DNA of 64,000 nt from Nitrobacter sp035546855 (GTDB lineage: Bacteria > Pseudomonadota > Alphaproteobacteria > Rhizobiales > Xanthobacteraceae). The stretch is taken from NCBI GenBank assembly GCA_035546855.1, contig DASZVY010000005.1, forward strand, positions 62,001 to 126,000. Direction: 5' to 3'. The notes below the pieces were generated by a model. The model was not told where the DNA came from, did no database searches, and worked only from the letters and a program-made list of their open reading frames with translations. How positions within the stretch are numbered: position 1 is the stretch's first letter; every line of letters begins with the position of its first letter. Made by a program: the position numbers and the translations under genes. This document shows, in pieces, positions 25,275-33,082 of the stretch.

Positions 25275-25973
25275 TCAGCTCACGATGCTCTTGATCTGGC
25301 TGACGGTGTAGGTCTGGCCGCCGATCGAAAGCAGCGGCGGCGTTTGCGTGAGGTCGACGGAGGTCACGGTGCCCTGGACTTGGGGCGACACGGCAACCGT
25401 GTTGCCCGAGGCATCGGTCGTGGTGGCGGTCAGCGTGTATTTCCCGTCCGGCCATGTGGTGCCGTCGCTGCCCTGTCCGTTCCAGGCGAAGACCTGGTTG
25501 TCACCGGCACTGACGGGATAACTGCCGCTGAACACCGTCTGGCCGGTGCTGTTCGCAATGGTTACGTTCAGTGTCGAGTTGCTGGGAATGTTGAGCTGCC
25601 AGGTCGCCGAGCTGTTGCTCATGGTGGCGGTGCTGCCATCAACCACTGCGGTCTTGCCCACGAATCCGAGCGCCTGTGTTGCCTGGGTCGTCTGCTGCAG
25701 GGAGACCAGAGTCGACAACTGATCATTGGTCTTCAACTGCTGCTCGACGCCGGCGAACTGCACGAGCTGCTGGGTGAATTGGTTGGTATCCAGGGGATCG
25801 AGCGGATTCTGGTTCTGCAACTGCGTGGTCAGCAGCGTCAGAAAGGTCTGGAAATTTCCGGCCAGCGTGGTGTCGTCGGTGGTTCCCGTCGAGCCGGACG
25901 TGCCGGACGAGGCTGGGAGCGTTGTCGTCCCCGACACCACCTGCTGAACCGCGGAGCCTACCGACGTTGTCAT
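25275..25973 (-). CDS. flgD: Flagellar hook assembly (capping) protein FlgD
   Basis: This is a 232-residue protein if started at ATG 25971-25973 (MTTSVGSAVQQVV). After a Thr/Ser/Gly-rich head comes the conserved block FQTFLTLLTTQLQNQNPLDPLDTNQFTQQLVQF, written here only as a landmark (FLTLLTTQLQNQNPLDP), then a FlgD Ig-like domain with FAWNGQGSDGTTWPDGKYTL. FlgD caps the growing hook and guides its subunits. The frame is open 31 codons further upstream into the fliK end. fliK precedes it by 10 bp, so they share a message. Confidence 0.93.
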   Translation of the reverse strand: MTTSVGSAVQQVVSGTTTLPASSGTSGSTGTTDDTTLAGNFQTFLTLLTTQLQNQNPLDPLDTNQFTQQLVQFAGVEQQLKTNDQLSTLVSLQQTTQATQALGFVGKTAVVDGSTATMSNSSATWQLNIPSNSTLNVTIANSTGQTVFSGSYPVSAGDNQVFAWNGQGSDGTTWPDGKYTLTATTTDASGNTVAVSPQVQGTVTSVDLTQTPPLLSIGGQTYTVSQIKSIVS

Positions 25974-25983
25974 GTCCGTCTCC

Positions 25984-27600
25984 TCAAACTCTGATGTCGA
26001 GACCGCTGCTCGATCCAAGCATGCGGCCATAGGTGCGGCCGACGGCCGGTGTCGATGCGCCGTCATCCTCGGTCACGATCAGGCGATGTGCATTACGGCC
26101 GGTGTCGTCGCGCGTGTTTTGACCCGATGACGATTGATCGCGCAGGCTGAACTGCAGGCCGCTGTCGCCGGTCTTCAGGCCGGCGTCCTGCAGGGCCCGT
26201 TGTAGTTGCGGCGCGTCCTGCCGAAGCAGCGCCAGCGTTTCCGGCTTCTCGACCGTCAGGTGCGACGTGACCCGTCCTTGCTGGTCGACGTCAAGACGGA
26301 CATCGATGCGGCCGAGGTCGGCCGGATCGAGCCGGATTTCGAAGCGGCTCTTGCCGGACTGTGCGGTGACGGCGATCTGCACCGCGAGGCCGTTCAACGG
26401 CACCGGCGCTCCGGCGGCAACGGCGACACCATATTGCGATGCCTGCGCCGCGGTCGTTGTCGTGCCCTGCGGCTGCACCGACGTGCTTGATGCAGCTTGC
26501 TGACCTGTGTCGACCGGCTGGACTGGGGATTGCAGCGCCGCGTCCGAGGCGTGCGCAGCCTGCGGCGTGGCGGGTGTCGCCGGCGCTGATGTCTGCGGTG
26601 AATCGGGCGCGGTTGATCCTTTGCCTTGGGAGTTGGTTGTCGCCGGCCCGTCGTGCTTGCGGGTACCATCGCCGGCGGGCTGCGGGCCAGATGCGGCGCC
26701 GGCTATGGATATGCCGGATGCCGTCTGTCCGGACCCGTCGGCGGCATCGGATTGGATGCCGGCCGTGACTTGCGCCGCATTGATCGGCCGTGAGGTATCC
26801 GCTGTCTTCGCCGATTTGCCGCCCGATGTCGTCCCGGCGGGTGCTGTCGCGAGTGTCCCGGATCCGGCGGTCTGGACTGCGGCGGAGGTTTGCGCAGCCG
26901 CGCCGCTGCCGGCAGTCGCAGCCGCCTGGGCCGCCATTGCAGCGGCTTCAGCAGCGGTGGCCGGATCGGGGGCAATCGCGGTCGTTCCGGTCGCGGTCGC
27001 CGCCGCTGCTTGCCGGGACGGCGTTGCGGATGCCGCCGCACCAATGGCGCTCGGCGCGGTCGTCGCCTGGGCGGTTGGGACCGGCGGCGTCACCGGGACG
27101 ACGGGGACTGCAACCGGAGGTGTCGGGGAGGCCACGGTCGTAGCGGATGATGACGTCGTCCCTGTGGTGTCAGATGTATCGGCGGCACCTTTCGACGCGT
27201 CCTTCTTGATCGCAGGCTTGTCGCCGTCGGATTTGCCTTGATGGACGGTCGTGCCATTGGAAGTGCGATCGTGAGTTGATTTCCGGGGATCGGTCGCGTT
27301 CGCAGGGCCGGACGATGGCGAGTCGTCCGACCGGCGACTGTCGCTGGCCGGGTCAGAATTGCTGGTGTCAGAACTGTCGGTGCGCTGCGCGGAGGCCGGG
27401 CCTTCGGCGGTCTGCTGGTTCGTGGTTGCGTTCGGCTGGGACGCCGGAGTTGGCGCGGTCTGGGTATTGGTGTTCTGGAGGCCGGCGTCAACAAGGGAGC
27501 CGAACGAATCCGGCGACGACGATTGATCGTCCCGCGCAGGCTTCAACCGCGCATTCGGCAAGGATACGCTGGCGGCGGTTTCTGCGGTGACACCAAGCAC
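25984..27600 (-). CDS. fliK: Flagellar hook-length control protein FliK
   Basis: The C-terminal about 90 residues hold the Flg_hook domain (SGKSRFEIRLDPADLGRIDV, then LRQDAPQLQRALQDAGL), which binds FlhB and ends hook growth. The preceding about 400 residues are low-complexity Ala/Thr/Pro/Ser/Gln sequence, expected to act as the extended ruler. I place the start at GTG 27598-27600, where GAGAGG stands six bases upstream; the frame continues to 27750 without family resemblance. With this start the protein is 538 residues. A sigma-54 promoter lies about 35-50 bp upstream. Confidence 0.85.
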   Translation of the reverse strand: MLGVTAETAASVSLPNARLKPARDDQSSSPDSFGSLVDAGLQNTNTQTAPTPASQPNATTNQQTAEGPASAQRTDSSDTSNSDPASDSRRSDDSPSSGPANATDPRKSTHDRTSNGTTVHQGKSDGDKPAIKKDASKGAADTSDTTGTTSSSATTVASPTPPVAVPVVPVTPPVPTAQATTAPSAIGAAASATPSRQAAAATATGTTAIAPDPATAAEAAAMAAQAAATAGSGAAAQTSAAVQTAGSGTLATAPAGTTSGGKSAKTADTSRPINAAQVTAGIQSDAADGSGQTASGISIAGAASGPQPAGDGTRKHDGPATTNSQGKGSTAPDSPQTSAPATPATPQAAHASDAALQSPVQPVDTGQQAASSTSVQPQGTTTTAAQASQYGVAVAAGAPVPLNGLAVQIAVTAQSGKSRFEIRLDPADLGRIDVRLDVDQQGRVTSHLTVEKPETLALLRQDAPQLQRALQDAGLKTGDSGLQFSLRDQSSSGQNTRDDTGRNAHRLIVTEDDGASTPAVGRTYGRMLGSSSGLDIRV

Positions 27601-27633
27601 TGGCAACCTCTCACAATAGACTGGGGTTGGATC

Positions 27634-27649
27634 AGCAAAGACCGGGCCA
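27634..27649 (-). promoter_or_regulatory. Sigma-54 promoter of fliK-flgD
   Basis: On the minus strand TGGCCCGGTCTTTGCT matches the sigma-54 consensus TGGCACG-N4-TTGCW with one change and the exact spacing between the -24 GG and -12 GC. It ends 34 bp upstream of the proposed fliK start. FlbD, encoded in the same cluster, is the expected activator. Confidence 0.7.
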
Positions 27650-27907
27650 CTTGGCTCGCGGTAAAAATATAAAGATACTTCAATGGCTTGATATTGTATC
27701 CCCGGGTTCGGAACCGGTGTTGCGGCCGCTTCCTTTCTGCCCGGCGGCAAGATTTGCCGAAGCCATCGCGGGGCGGGCGCCCCTGATTGCGTCGTGGGAA
27801 TACGGCCTATATTAAAGGCTCATCTTGGCTTGGGGCGCGCGGTGTCATACGTCCGGCACTACGTATATTGTCGATCGTGAGGGCGCCTGATCCGCACGAT
27901 CCCACGA

Positions 27908-29116
27908 ATGACCGGAACAATGCTCAACAGTCTGGACCTTGAAGGCCGTCCCGAAGAGACAAGGATCGTCGTCGCCATGTCGGGCGGCGTTGATTCCTCG
28001 GCGACGGCGGCGCTGCTCAAGTCCGAAGGCTACGACGTCGTTGGCATCACGCTGCAGTTGTACGATCACGGCGCGGCCACGCATCGCAAGGGTGCCTGCT
28101 GCGCCGGACAGGACATCCATGATGCGCGCGACGTGGCCGCGCGGCTCGGCATTCCGCACTATGTTCTGGACTACGAGGATCGCTTCCGCGAATCCGTGAT
28201 CGAGAATTTCGCCGACAGCTATGTCTCGGGCGAAACGCCGGTGCCGTGCATCGAATGCAATCGCTCGGTCAAATTCCGCGATCTGCTGGCGACGGCGCGC
28301 GATCTCGGGGCGGCCGCGCTCGCAACCGGGCACTACGTCGCCTCGCGCCGCCTTGACGATGGCTCGCGCGCGCTGATGTGCGCTGCCGATACGGATCGCG
28401 ACCAGAGCTATTTCCTGTTTGCCACCACGCGGGAGCAACTCGATTTCCTGCGATTTCCGTTGGGGAATATGACCAAGCCGCAGACGCGCGATCTGGCGCG
28501 CCGGTTCGGTCTTTCGGTCGCCGAGAAGCATGACAGTCAGGACATCTGCTTCGTTCCGAGCGGTCGCTACACCGATATCATCGAGCGGCTGAAGCCGAGC
28601 GCGATGGAGCCGGGAGCGATCGTCGATCTCGACGGCCGCGTGATCGGCCGGCACGACGGCATCATCCATTTCACGGTCGGACAGCGTCGTGGACTCGGCA
28701 TCGCCTCGCATGCGCCGCTCTACGTCGTTCGTCTCGACGCCGCCAGCCGGCGCGTGGTCGTCGGCCCGCGTGAAGCGCTGAAGATGCATCGGATCGCGTT
28801 GCGCGATGTCAACTGGATCGGCGACGGAGCGCTCGAGCGCGCCGTCGGTGGCGGACTGGAGATCTTTGTCCGCGTGCGTTCGACGCGCGCGCCGCAGCCG
28901 GCCTGGTTGCGATCCGCCGGCGGTGGCTACGAGGTCGAACTCGTGGCGGGCGAGGAGGGCGTCTCGCCGGGGCAGGCCTGTGTGTTCTACGACGCGCCGA
29001 GCGGACAAGCGCGGGTGTTGGGGGGCGGCTTTATCAAAAGCGCGACGGCGAAGCGCGCCGATGTGACGACCGCGCATGATGCGGCCGGGCCACTGCTGGC
29101 GGAATTGCGCGGGTAG
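27908..29116 (+). CDS. mnmA: tRNA-specific 2-thiouridylase MnmA
   Basis: The 402-residue enzyme begins with the PP-loop VVAMSGGVDSSATAALL. The two catalytic cysteines are present: the first in ETPVPCIECNRSVKF and the second in KHDSQDICFVPSGRY. HFTVGQRRGLGI and the C-terminal beta-barrel (GFIKSA end) complete the family pattern. It makes 2-thiouridine at position 34 of Lys, Glu and Gln tRNAs. An ATG four codons in (27920) is an alternative start. It diverges from the fliK promoter. Confidence 0.95.
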   Translation: MTGTMLNSLDLEGRPEETRIVVAMSGGVDSSATAALLKSEGYDVVGITLQLYDHGAATHRKGACCAGQDIHDARDVAARLGIPHYVLDYEDRFRESVIENFADSYVSGETPVPCIECNRSVKFRDLLATARDLGAAALATGHYVASRRLDDGSRALMCAADTDRDQSYFLFATTREQLDFLRFPLGNMTKPQTRDLARRFGLSVAEKHDSQDICFVPSGRYTDIIERLKPSAMEPGAIVDLDGRVIGRHDGIIHFTVGQRRGLGIASHAPLYVVRLDAASRRVVVGPREALKMHRIALRDVNWIGDGALERAVGGGLEIFVRVRSTRAPQPAWLRSAGGGYEVELVAGEEGVSPGQACVFYDAPSGQARVLGGGFIKSATAKRADVTTAHDAAGPLLAELRG

Positions 29117-29122
29117 CGGAGA

Positions 29123-29279
29123 GGATTTGACATTCGCGCCCCACTTCGCCACGAGTCCGCGATGCGGATGTCAAATCCGGAACTCCACTGGAAATTTTAT
29201 TTGCGAGTGGTCCTTCGCTTCTGACTTTCGCAAAGACACTCGCTGCAACGCGATGCGAATGTTAGAATCGGACCACTCG
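29123..29279. repeat. Structured intergenic repeat, copy 1
   Basis: The first 56 bp (29123-29178) are bounded by an 11-bp perfect inverted repeat GGATTTGACAT/ATGTCAAATCC. A second 10-bp perfect inverted repeat, CGAGTGGTCC/GGACCACTCG, lies at 29204-29213 and 29270-29279. A diverged relative occurs at 39087. Together these make two large hairpins between mnmA and the methyltransferase gene. No ORF is supported here. Confidence 0.65.
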
Positions 29280-29298
29280 TTTCGGGGCGCGTTGGGGC

Positions 29299-29937
29299 AT
29301 GGGCAGAGATATCGACCGCGCAGGGGTCGCCAAGGCCTACGGCCGCTGGGCGCCGATCTACGATCTGGTCTTTGGCAAGGTCTTCGACCATGGCCGCCAG
29401 TCGACGATCGCGGTGGCGGATGCGATCGGCGGCTGCATCCTCGACGTCGGTGTCGGCACCGGCCTGTCGCTGTCGGACTACTCGCGCAGCACGACCCTGT
29501 GCGGCGTCGATATTTCGGAGCCGATGCTGCGCAAGGCGCAGGAACGGGTGCGGGCGCTCAACCTCACCAACGTCGCGACCCTCGCGGTGATGGACGCCAA
29601 GAGCCTGGCGTTTCCGGGGTCATTTTTCGATGCGGTGGTCGCGCAATACGTCATCACGGCGGTGCCGGATCCGGAAGCGACGCTCGATGATTTCATCCGC
29701 GTGCTGAAGCCGGGCGGAGAATTGATCCTCGTCAACCACATCGGCGCCGAGGGCGGCGCCCGCCGGCTGTTCGAACTGGCCTTCGCGCCGCTGGCGCGCC
29801 GGCTCGGCTGGCGGCCCGAATTTCCCTGGGAGCGTCTGGTCACCTGGGCGGAACGGCATGGCGGCGTCGCTTTGATCGAGCGCCGGCCGATGCCGCCGAT
29901 GGGACACTTCTCGCTGATCCGCTATCGCAAATCCTGA
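29299..29937 (+). CDS. Class I SAM methyltransferase, probable phospholipid N-methyltransferase (PmtA-like)
   Basis: The 212-residue protein shows VAKAYGRWAPIYDLVFGKVF at the start, the SAM-binding motif I ILDVGVGTGLSLSDY, the acidic CGVDISEPML and later QYVITAVPDPEATLDDFIRVLKPGGELIL. The AYGRWAPIYD block followed by a basic helix is typical of the Rhodobacter/Bradyrhizobium type of PmtA, which turns phosphatidylethanolamine into phosphatidylcholine. Related ubiquinone/menaquinone methyltransferases share the fold, so the substrate is inferred. Confidence 0.72.
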   Translation: MGRDIDRAGVAKAYGRWAPIYDLVFGKVFDHGRQSTIAVADAIGGCILDVGVGTGLSLSDYSRSTTLCGVDISEPMLRKAQERVRALNLTNVATLAVMDAKSLAFPGSFFDAVVAQYVITAVPDPEATLDDFIRVLKPGGELILVNHIGAEGGARRLFELAFAPLARRLGWRPEFPWERLVTWAERHGGVALIERRPMPPMGHFSLIRYRKS

Positions 29938-29977
29938 ATTCGGCGGTTCCGCCGGAACATCCGGAGCCGATGCCGGT

Positions 29978-30358
29978 TTGCGATGGATGAGGACGCGATT
30001 CGTATCGTTGATGGTCTGCTTGCCGGCGTTCGCCGCCCTATCCGGCGCGGCGAATGCGCAGGCGCCCCCGACTCCGACGACCCCGCCCGCGAAAACGGCG
30101 CCGTCGCCCACGCCGTCGACCTCCGGCAGTTGCGCGCCGGCGCAATCCAGGCCGGAAGGCAACGCCCCGTCCGGGGACACCACAACCGGGCAGGCGCGCG
30201 AACCTCTCGGCGACAAGCTGGCGAAATCCGATGGCGTATTGTGCCCGCCCAAGGGGGTCGATCCGGAAATCCGGGCTCCGACCCCGGAGACGGGCAACAT
30301 GCCGGTGATCCCACCGCCCGGCAGCCCCGGCGGCGATCCGTCGATCCGGCCAAAATAG
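29978..30358 (+). CDS. Secreted proline-rich protein of unknown function
   Basis: The 126-residue precursor has an N-terminal signal peptide (about residues 1-28, ending ANA). The mature part is rich in Pro, Thr and Ala, with EPLGDKLAKSDGVLCPPKGVDPEIRAPTPE as the only ordered-looking block and a proline/glycine end. Proteins of this form are common in Bradyrhizobium relatives but have no known function. It contains two cysteines, which could make one disulfide. It is followed by the tRNA-Met gene. Confidence 0.65.
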   Translation: MRWMRTRFVSLMVCLPAFAALSGAANAQAPPTPTTPPAKTAPSPTPSTSGSCAPAQSRPEGNAPSGDTTTGQAREPLGDKLAKSDGVLCPPKGVDPEIRAPTPETGNMPVIPPPGSPGGDPSIRPK

Positions 30359-30467
30359 CCGCTATTCCGCAAGGACTTGAGAGTCCGGCCGGGCTTGCTT
30401 GACAGGTTGTCGATGCCTTCCTTATATGCCGCGCGTTCGTGCGGATCATAACCCGACGCGACGCCGT

Positions 30468-30544
30468 GGCGGGGTAGCTCAGCTGGTTAGAGCACGGGAA
30501 TCATAATCCTGGGGTCGGGGGTTCGAGTCCCTCTCCCGCTACCA
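30468..30544 (+). tRNA. tRNA-Met (CAT), elongator
   Basis: The 77-nt sequence folds into a cloverleaf: D arm AGCTCAGCTGGTTAGAGC, anticodon loop ATCATAA with anticodon CAT, T loop in GGGGGTTCGAGTCCCTC, and an encoded 3' CCA. The acceptor stem pairs at seven positions with G-U pairs at both ends, as is known for alphaproteobacterial elongator Met tRNAs. The first base pair (G-U) and absence of initiator features (no C1-A72 mismatch, no GGG/CCC anticodon stem) argue for the elongator. Isoleucine-CAT with lysidine cannot be fully excluded. Confidence 0.9.
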
Positions 30545-30695
30545 CCTTTCTCAACACAGACGAATCATCCGCGGATCGTCGTACGGCGACGCGCAGACGG
30601 TTGATGGCAACGCAGGTTGTCGTCGGGCGGCCACGCCGCGCGCGACGGCTTCGACCCTGATTCCCTGACATTCTGTGACGGGAAAACGTCCGCCG

Positions 30696-30710
30696 TTAAC
30701 CCCTCGTTAA
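30696..30710 (+). promoter_or_regulatory. CtrA box upstream of minC
   Basis: TTAACCCCTCGTTAA is an exact TTAA-N7-TTAA site, the CtrA full-site consensus. It ends 62 bp before the minC ATG. No other full site with N7 spacing was found in the intergenic regions I inspected. Confidence 0.6.
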
Positions 30711-30772
30711 CCGACACTGCTCAATTTGAAATTAACCAATGACAAACTTTTCGAAGCGGAGAGCGGTCACTC

Positions 30773-31474
30773 ATGGATTCAACGGTGCTGCCGAAACGTC
30801 AGGTCATGCGCCTCCGAGGCCGGTCCTACGTCGCGTTCGTGTTCTCGCCATTCATGCCGATCATGAACTGGCTCGAGGAAATCGACGCGACGCTGACGCA
30901 CTCGCCCAACTTTTTCGCCGGACGCCCGATCGTGCTCGATCTGTCCGCCGTCGAATTGAGTTCGCACGGGATCGCGCATCTGGTTTCAAGCCTTGAGAGC
31001 CGCGGAGTTCGCGTTCTCGGCCTCGAAGGCGTGGAGGCGAGTGGACTGGATTCCGGGTTGCCGCCGGTGCTGAGCGGCGGGCGCGGTTGCCTGATCCAAC
31101 AAGCGGAGCCGAAGAAGGCCGAGGTCCAGCCGCCTCCGCCCCCGCCGTCGTCGCTTCTGCTGCAGAATCCGGTGCGGTCCGGGCAACGGATCGTGTTCAC
31201 CGAGGGCGACGTCACGGTGCTCGGTTCGGTCGGTTCTGGTGCCGAGATCGTCGCCAGTGGCTCCATCCATGTTTACGGGACGCTGCGCGGGCGGGCGATG
31301 GCCGGCATCAACGGCAATTCGGCGGCGCGGATTTACTGCCAGAAGATCGAGGCCGAGCTTCTGGCCATCGACGGCTACTACCAGACTGCAGAAGACATCG
31401 GTGAAACGCTGCGTCGACAGCCCGCGCAGGCGTGGCTGGACGGTGACGTCATGCGGATCACGCCGCTCAACTAA
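30773..31474 (+). CDS. minC: Septum site-determining protein MinC
   Basis: The 233-residue protein has the N-terminal FtsZ-inhibiting domain (about 8-105), a proline-rich linker (PPPPPP at about 122) and a C-terminal beta-helix (about 135-233) with the MinC signature RSGQRIVFTEGDVTVLGSVGSGAEI, GSIHVYGTLRGRAMAG and ARIYCQKIEAELLAIDGYY. It blocks FtsZ ring formation away from midcell. The ATG is followed by DSTVLPKRQ. minD follows after 18 bp. Confidence 0.95.
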   Translation: MDSTVLPKRQVMRLRGRSYVAFVFSPFMPIMNWLEEIDATLTHSPNFFAGRPIVLDLSAVELSSHGIAHLVSSLESRGVRVLGLEGVEASGLDSGLPPVLSGGRGCLIQQAEPKKAEVQPPPPPPSSLLLQNPVRSGQRIVFTEGDVTVLGSVGSGAEIVASGSIHVYGTLRGRAMAGINGNSAARIYCQKIEAELLAIDGYYQTAEDIGETLRRQPAQAWLDGDVMRITPLN

Positions 31475-31492
31475 CTGGCACAGGAGACACGG

Positions 31493-32311
31493 ATGGCCAA
31501 AGTCTTGGTCGTGACATCAGGCAAGGGCGGCGTCGGCAAGACGACGTCTACCGCCGCGCTCGGCGCGGCGCTCGCGCAGCAGGGAGAGAAGGTCGTCGTG
31601 GTCGACTTCGACGTCGGCCTGCGCAATCTCGACCTCATCATGGGCGCGGAGCGGCGCGTCGTATTCGATCTCATCAATGTCGCGCAGGGCGTCGCAAAGC
31701 TCTCCCAGGCGCTGATCCGCGACAAGCGGCTGGAGAACCTGTGGCTGCTGCCGGCGTCGCAGACCCGCGACAAGGACGCGCTGACGGAAGAAGGCGTCCG
31801 CGACATCATCGCGGACCTGCGCACCCGGTTCGACTGGGTGATCTGCGACAGCCCGGCCGGCATCGAGCGCGGCGCGACGCTGGCGATGCGCTACGCGGAC
31901 GAGGCGGTTGTCGTCACCAATCCTGAAGTCTCGTCGGTTCGCGACGCTGACCGCATCATCGGGATGCTCGATTCCAAGACCGTGAAGGCCGAGAAGGGCG
32001 AGCAGCTCAAGAAGCACGTTCTGATCACCCGCTACGACACAGGGCGCGCCGCGCGCGGCGAGATGCTCAACATCGATGATATCCTCGAAATCCTTGCGAT
32101 CCCGCTGCTTGGCATCATTCCCGAAAGTCAGGATGTCCTGAAAGCGTCGAATGTCGGATCGCCGGTGACATTGAACGACGCCACCAGCATGCCTGCCCGC
32201 GCCTACACGGATGCCGCACGACGGCTGAGCGGCGAGACAGTCACGATGATGGTGCCGACCGAACAACGCAAGGGTTTCATGGACCGGTTGTTTGGACGGA
32301 GGGCGGCATGA
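31493..32311 (+). CDS. minD: Septum site-determining ATPase MinD
   Basis: The 272-residue ParA-type ATPase begins MAKVLVVTSGKGGVGKTTSTAALG, with the deviant Walker A lysines, then FDVGLRNLDLIMGAERRVVFDL and VICDSPAGIERGA. The C-terminus RKGFMDRLFGRRAA is the amphipathic membrane-binding helix. It recruits MinC to the membrane and oscillates with MinE. The stop overlaps the minE ATG by 4 bp. Confidence 0.97.
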   Translation: MAKVLVVTSGKGGVGKTTSTAALGAALAQQGEKVVVVDFDVGLRNLDLIMGAERRVVFDLINVAQGVAKLSQALIRDKRLENLWLLPASQTRDKDALTEEGVRDIIADLRTRFDWVICDSPAGIERGATLAMRYADEAVVVTNPEVSSVRDADRIIGMLDSKTVKAEKGEQLKKHVLITRYDTGRAARGEMLNIDDILEILAIPLLGIIPESQDVLKASNVGSPVTLNDATSMPARAYTDAARRLSGETVTMMVPTEQRKGFMDRLFGRRAA

Positions 32312-32586
32312 GCATGAATCTTCTGCGTCTGCTACGCCGCCGCACCGGCTCCGCGCCGGTCGCCCGGGAAAGGTTGCAAATTCTTCTCGCGCATGAGCGC
32401 GGGTTGCGCAGCCAGCCCGACCTGCTGGGGATTCTGCGAGAGGAGATTCTTGCCGTGGTCTCGCGGCACGTCGTGCTCGATCCGGAGAAAGTCGTCGTCC
32501 GGATGGACCGGGGAGAAGTCGTGTCGACCCTCGAAGTCGACATCGAAGTCCCCAACAGCTTCGACAAGAAAATGGCGGTCGCCTAG
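32308..32586 (+). CDS. minE: Cell division topological specificity factor MinE
   Basis: The 92-residue protein has the N-terminal anti-MinCD helix (MNLLRLLRRRTGSAPVARERLQILLAHER) and the C-terminal topological specificity domain (LREEILAVVSRHVVLDPEKV, then TLEVDIEVPN). It drives MinD off the membrane and sets midcell. The stop codon TAG lies inside the CTAG that begins the intergenic element at 32583. Confidence 0.95.
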   Translation: MSMNLLRLLRRRTGSAPVARERLQILLAHERGLRSQPDLLGILREEILAVVSRHVVLDPEKVVVRMDRGEVVSTLEVDIEVPNSFDKKMAVA

Positions 32587-32700
32587 AGCGGGACGAGGAA
32601 AAGTGTGGAGCGGTTTTCCGTCCGTATCCCGCTCGAAGATATTGGAATCGATCACGTTCATGATTTTGGATCGATTCGATCGAAAATCACCTTGATCTAG
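32583..32700 (+). repeat. CTAG-flanked two-hairpin intergenic repeat
   Basis: The element runs from CTAGAGCGGGACG to CTTGATCTAG. The first hairpin has outer arms GAGCGGGA/TCCCGCTC and an inner GGAAAA/TTTTCC pair. The second pairs GATTTT-GATC with GATC-AAAATC across a short loop. Elements of this sequence, usually beginning AGAGCGGGATGAGG, are widespread in Bradyrhizobium and relatives. Here it starts on the minE stop codon and may serve as the operon's 3' end. Confidence 0.7.
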
Positions 32701-32874
32701 GGGACCAGCCGCTCGAACGTCCGGCACGCGTAGCACCTTGTAACTTGCCTGGCGTCAAAGCCATCGTCGCGGCGGGCTTTCGCTCGCCACATGGTTGCCT
32801 ATGACTTGCCAAATCGGGCGCATACGATGCGTTGAGAGATATCTCACCCAAGTCCCTCATCCGTGGAGGCCAAC

Positions 32875-33051
32875 ATGGAGCTTTTGATTCCGCCCCGACA
32901 CAGGGGATTGTTTCCATCGCTGAAGGATCAACTCACGAGCGAACACACCAAATGCGGGCCGATCACCTGGCATGGGTATCTTCGTGTCGTCACCGACGAT
33001 CAGGATGTGATCGATCAGCTCAAGCTGAAGCTTGACGCGCAGCCGACCTAG
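32875..33051 (+). CDS. Small conserved-looking protein of unknown function
   Basis: ATG 32875 is preceded by GGAGG with six bases between, a strong ribosome-binding site. The 58-residue product starts MELLIPPRHRGLFPSLKDQL and has KCGPITWHGYLRVVTDDQDV and a charged end DQLKLKLDAQPT. It has no signal peptide or membrane segment. The codon use is like that of neighbouring genes. I do not recognise a family. It stands alone between minE and the cytochrome gene on the other strand. Confidence 0.55.
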   Translation: MELLIPPRHRGLFPSLKDQLTSEHTKCGPITWHGYLRVVTDDQDVIDQLKLKLDAQPT

Positions 33052-33082
33052 ATGTTCAGCCCCGCGTCGAGGAGTGCCTCGA

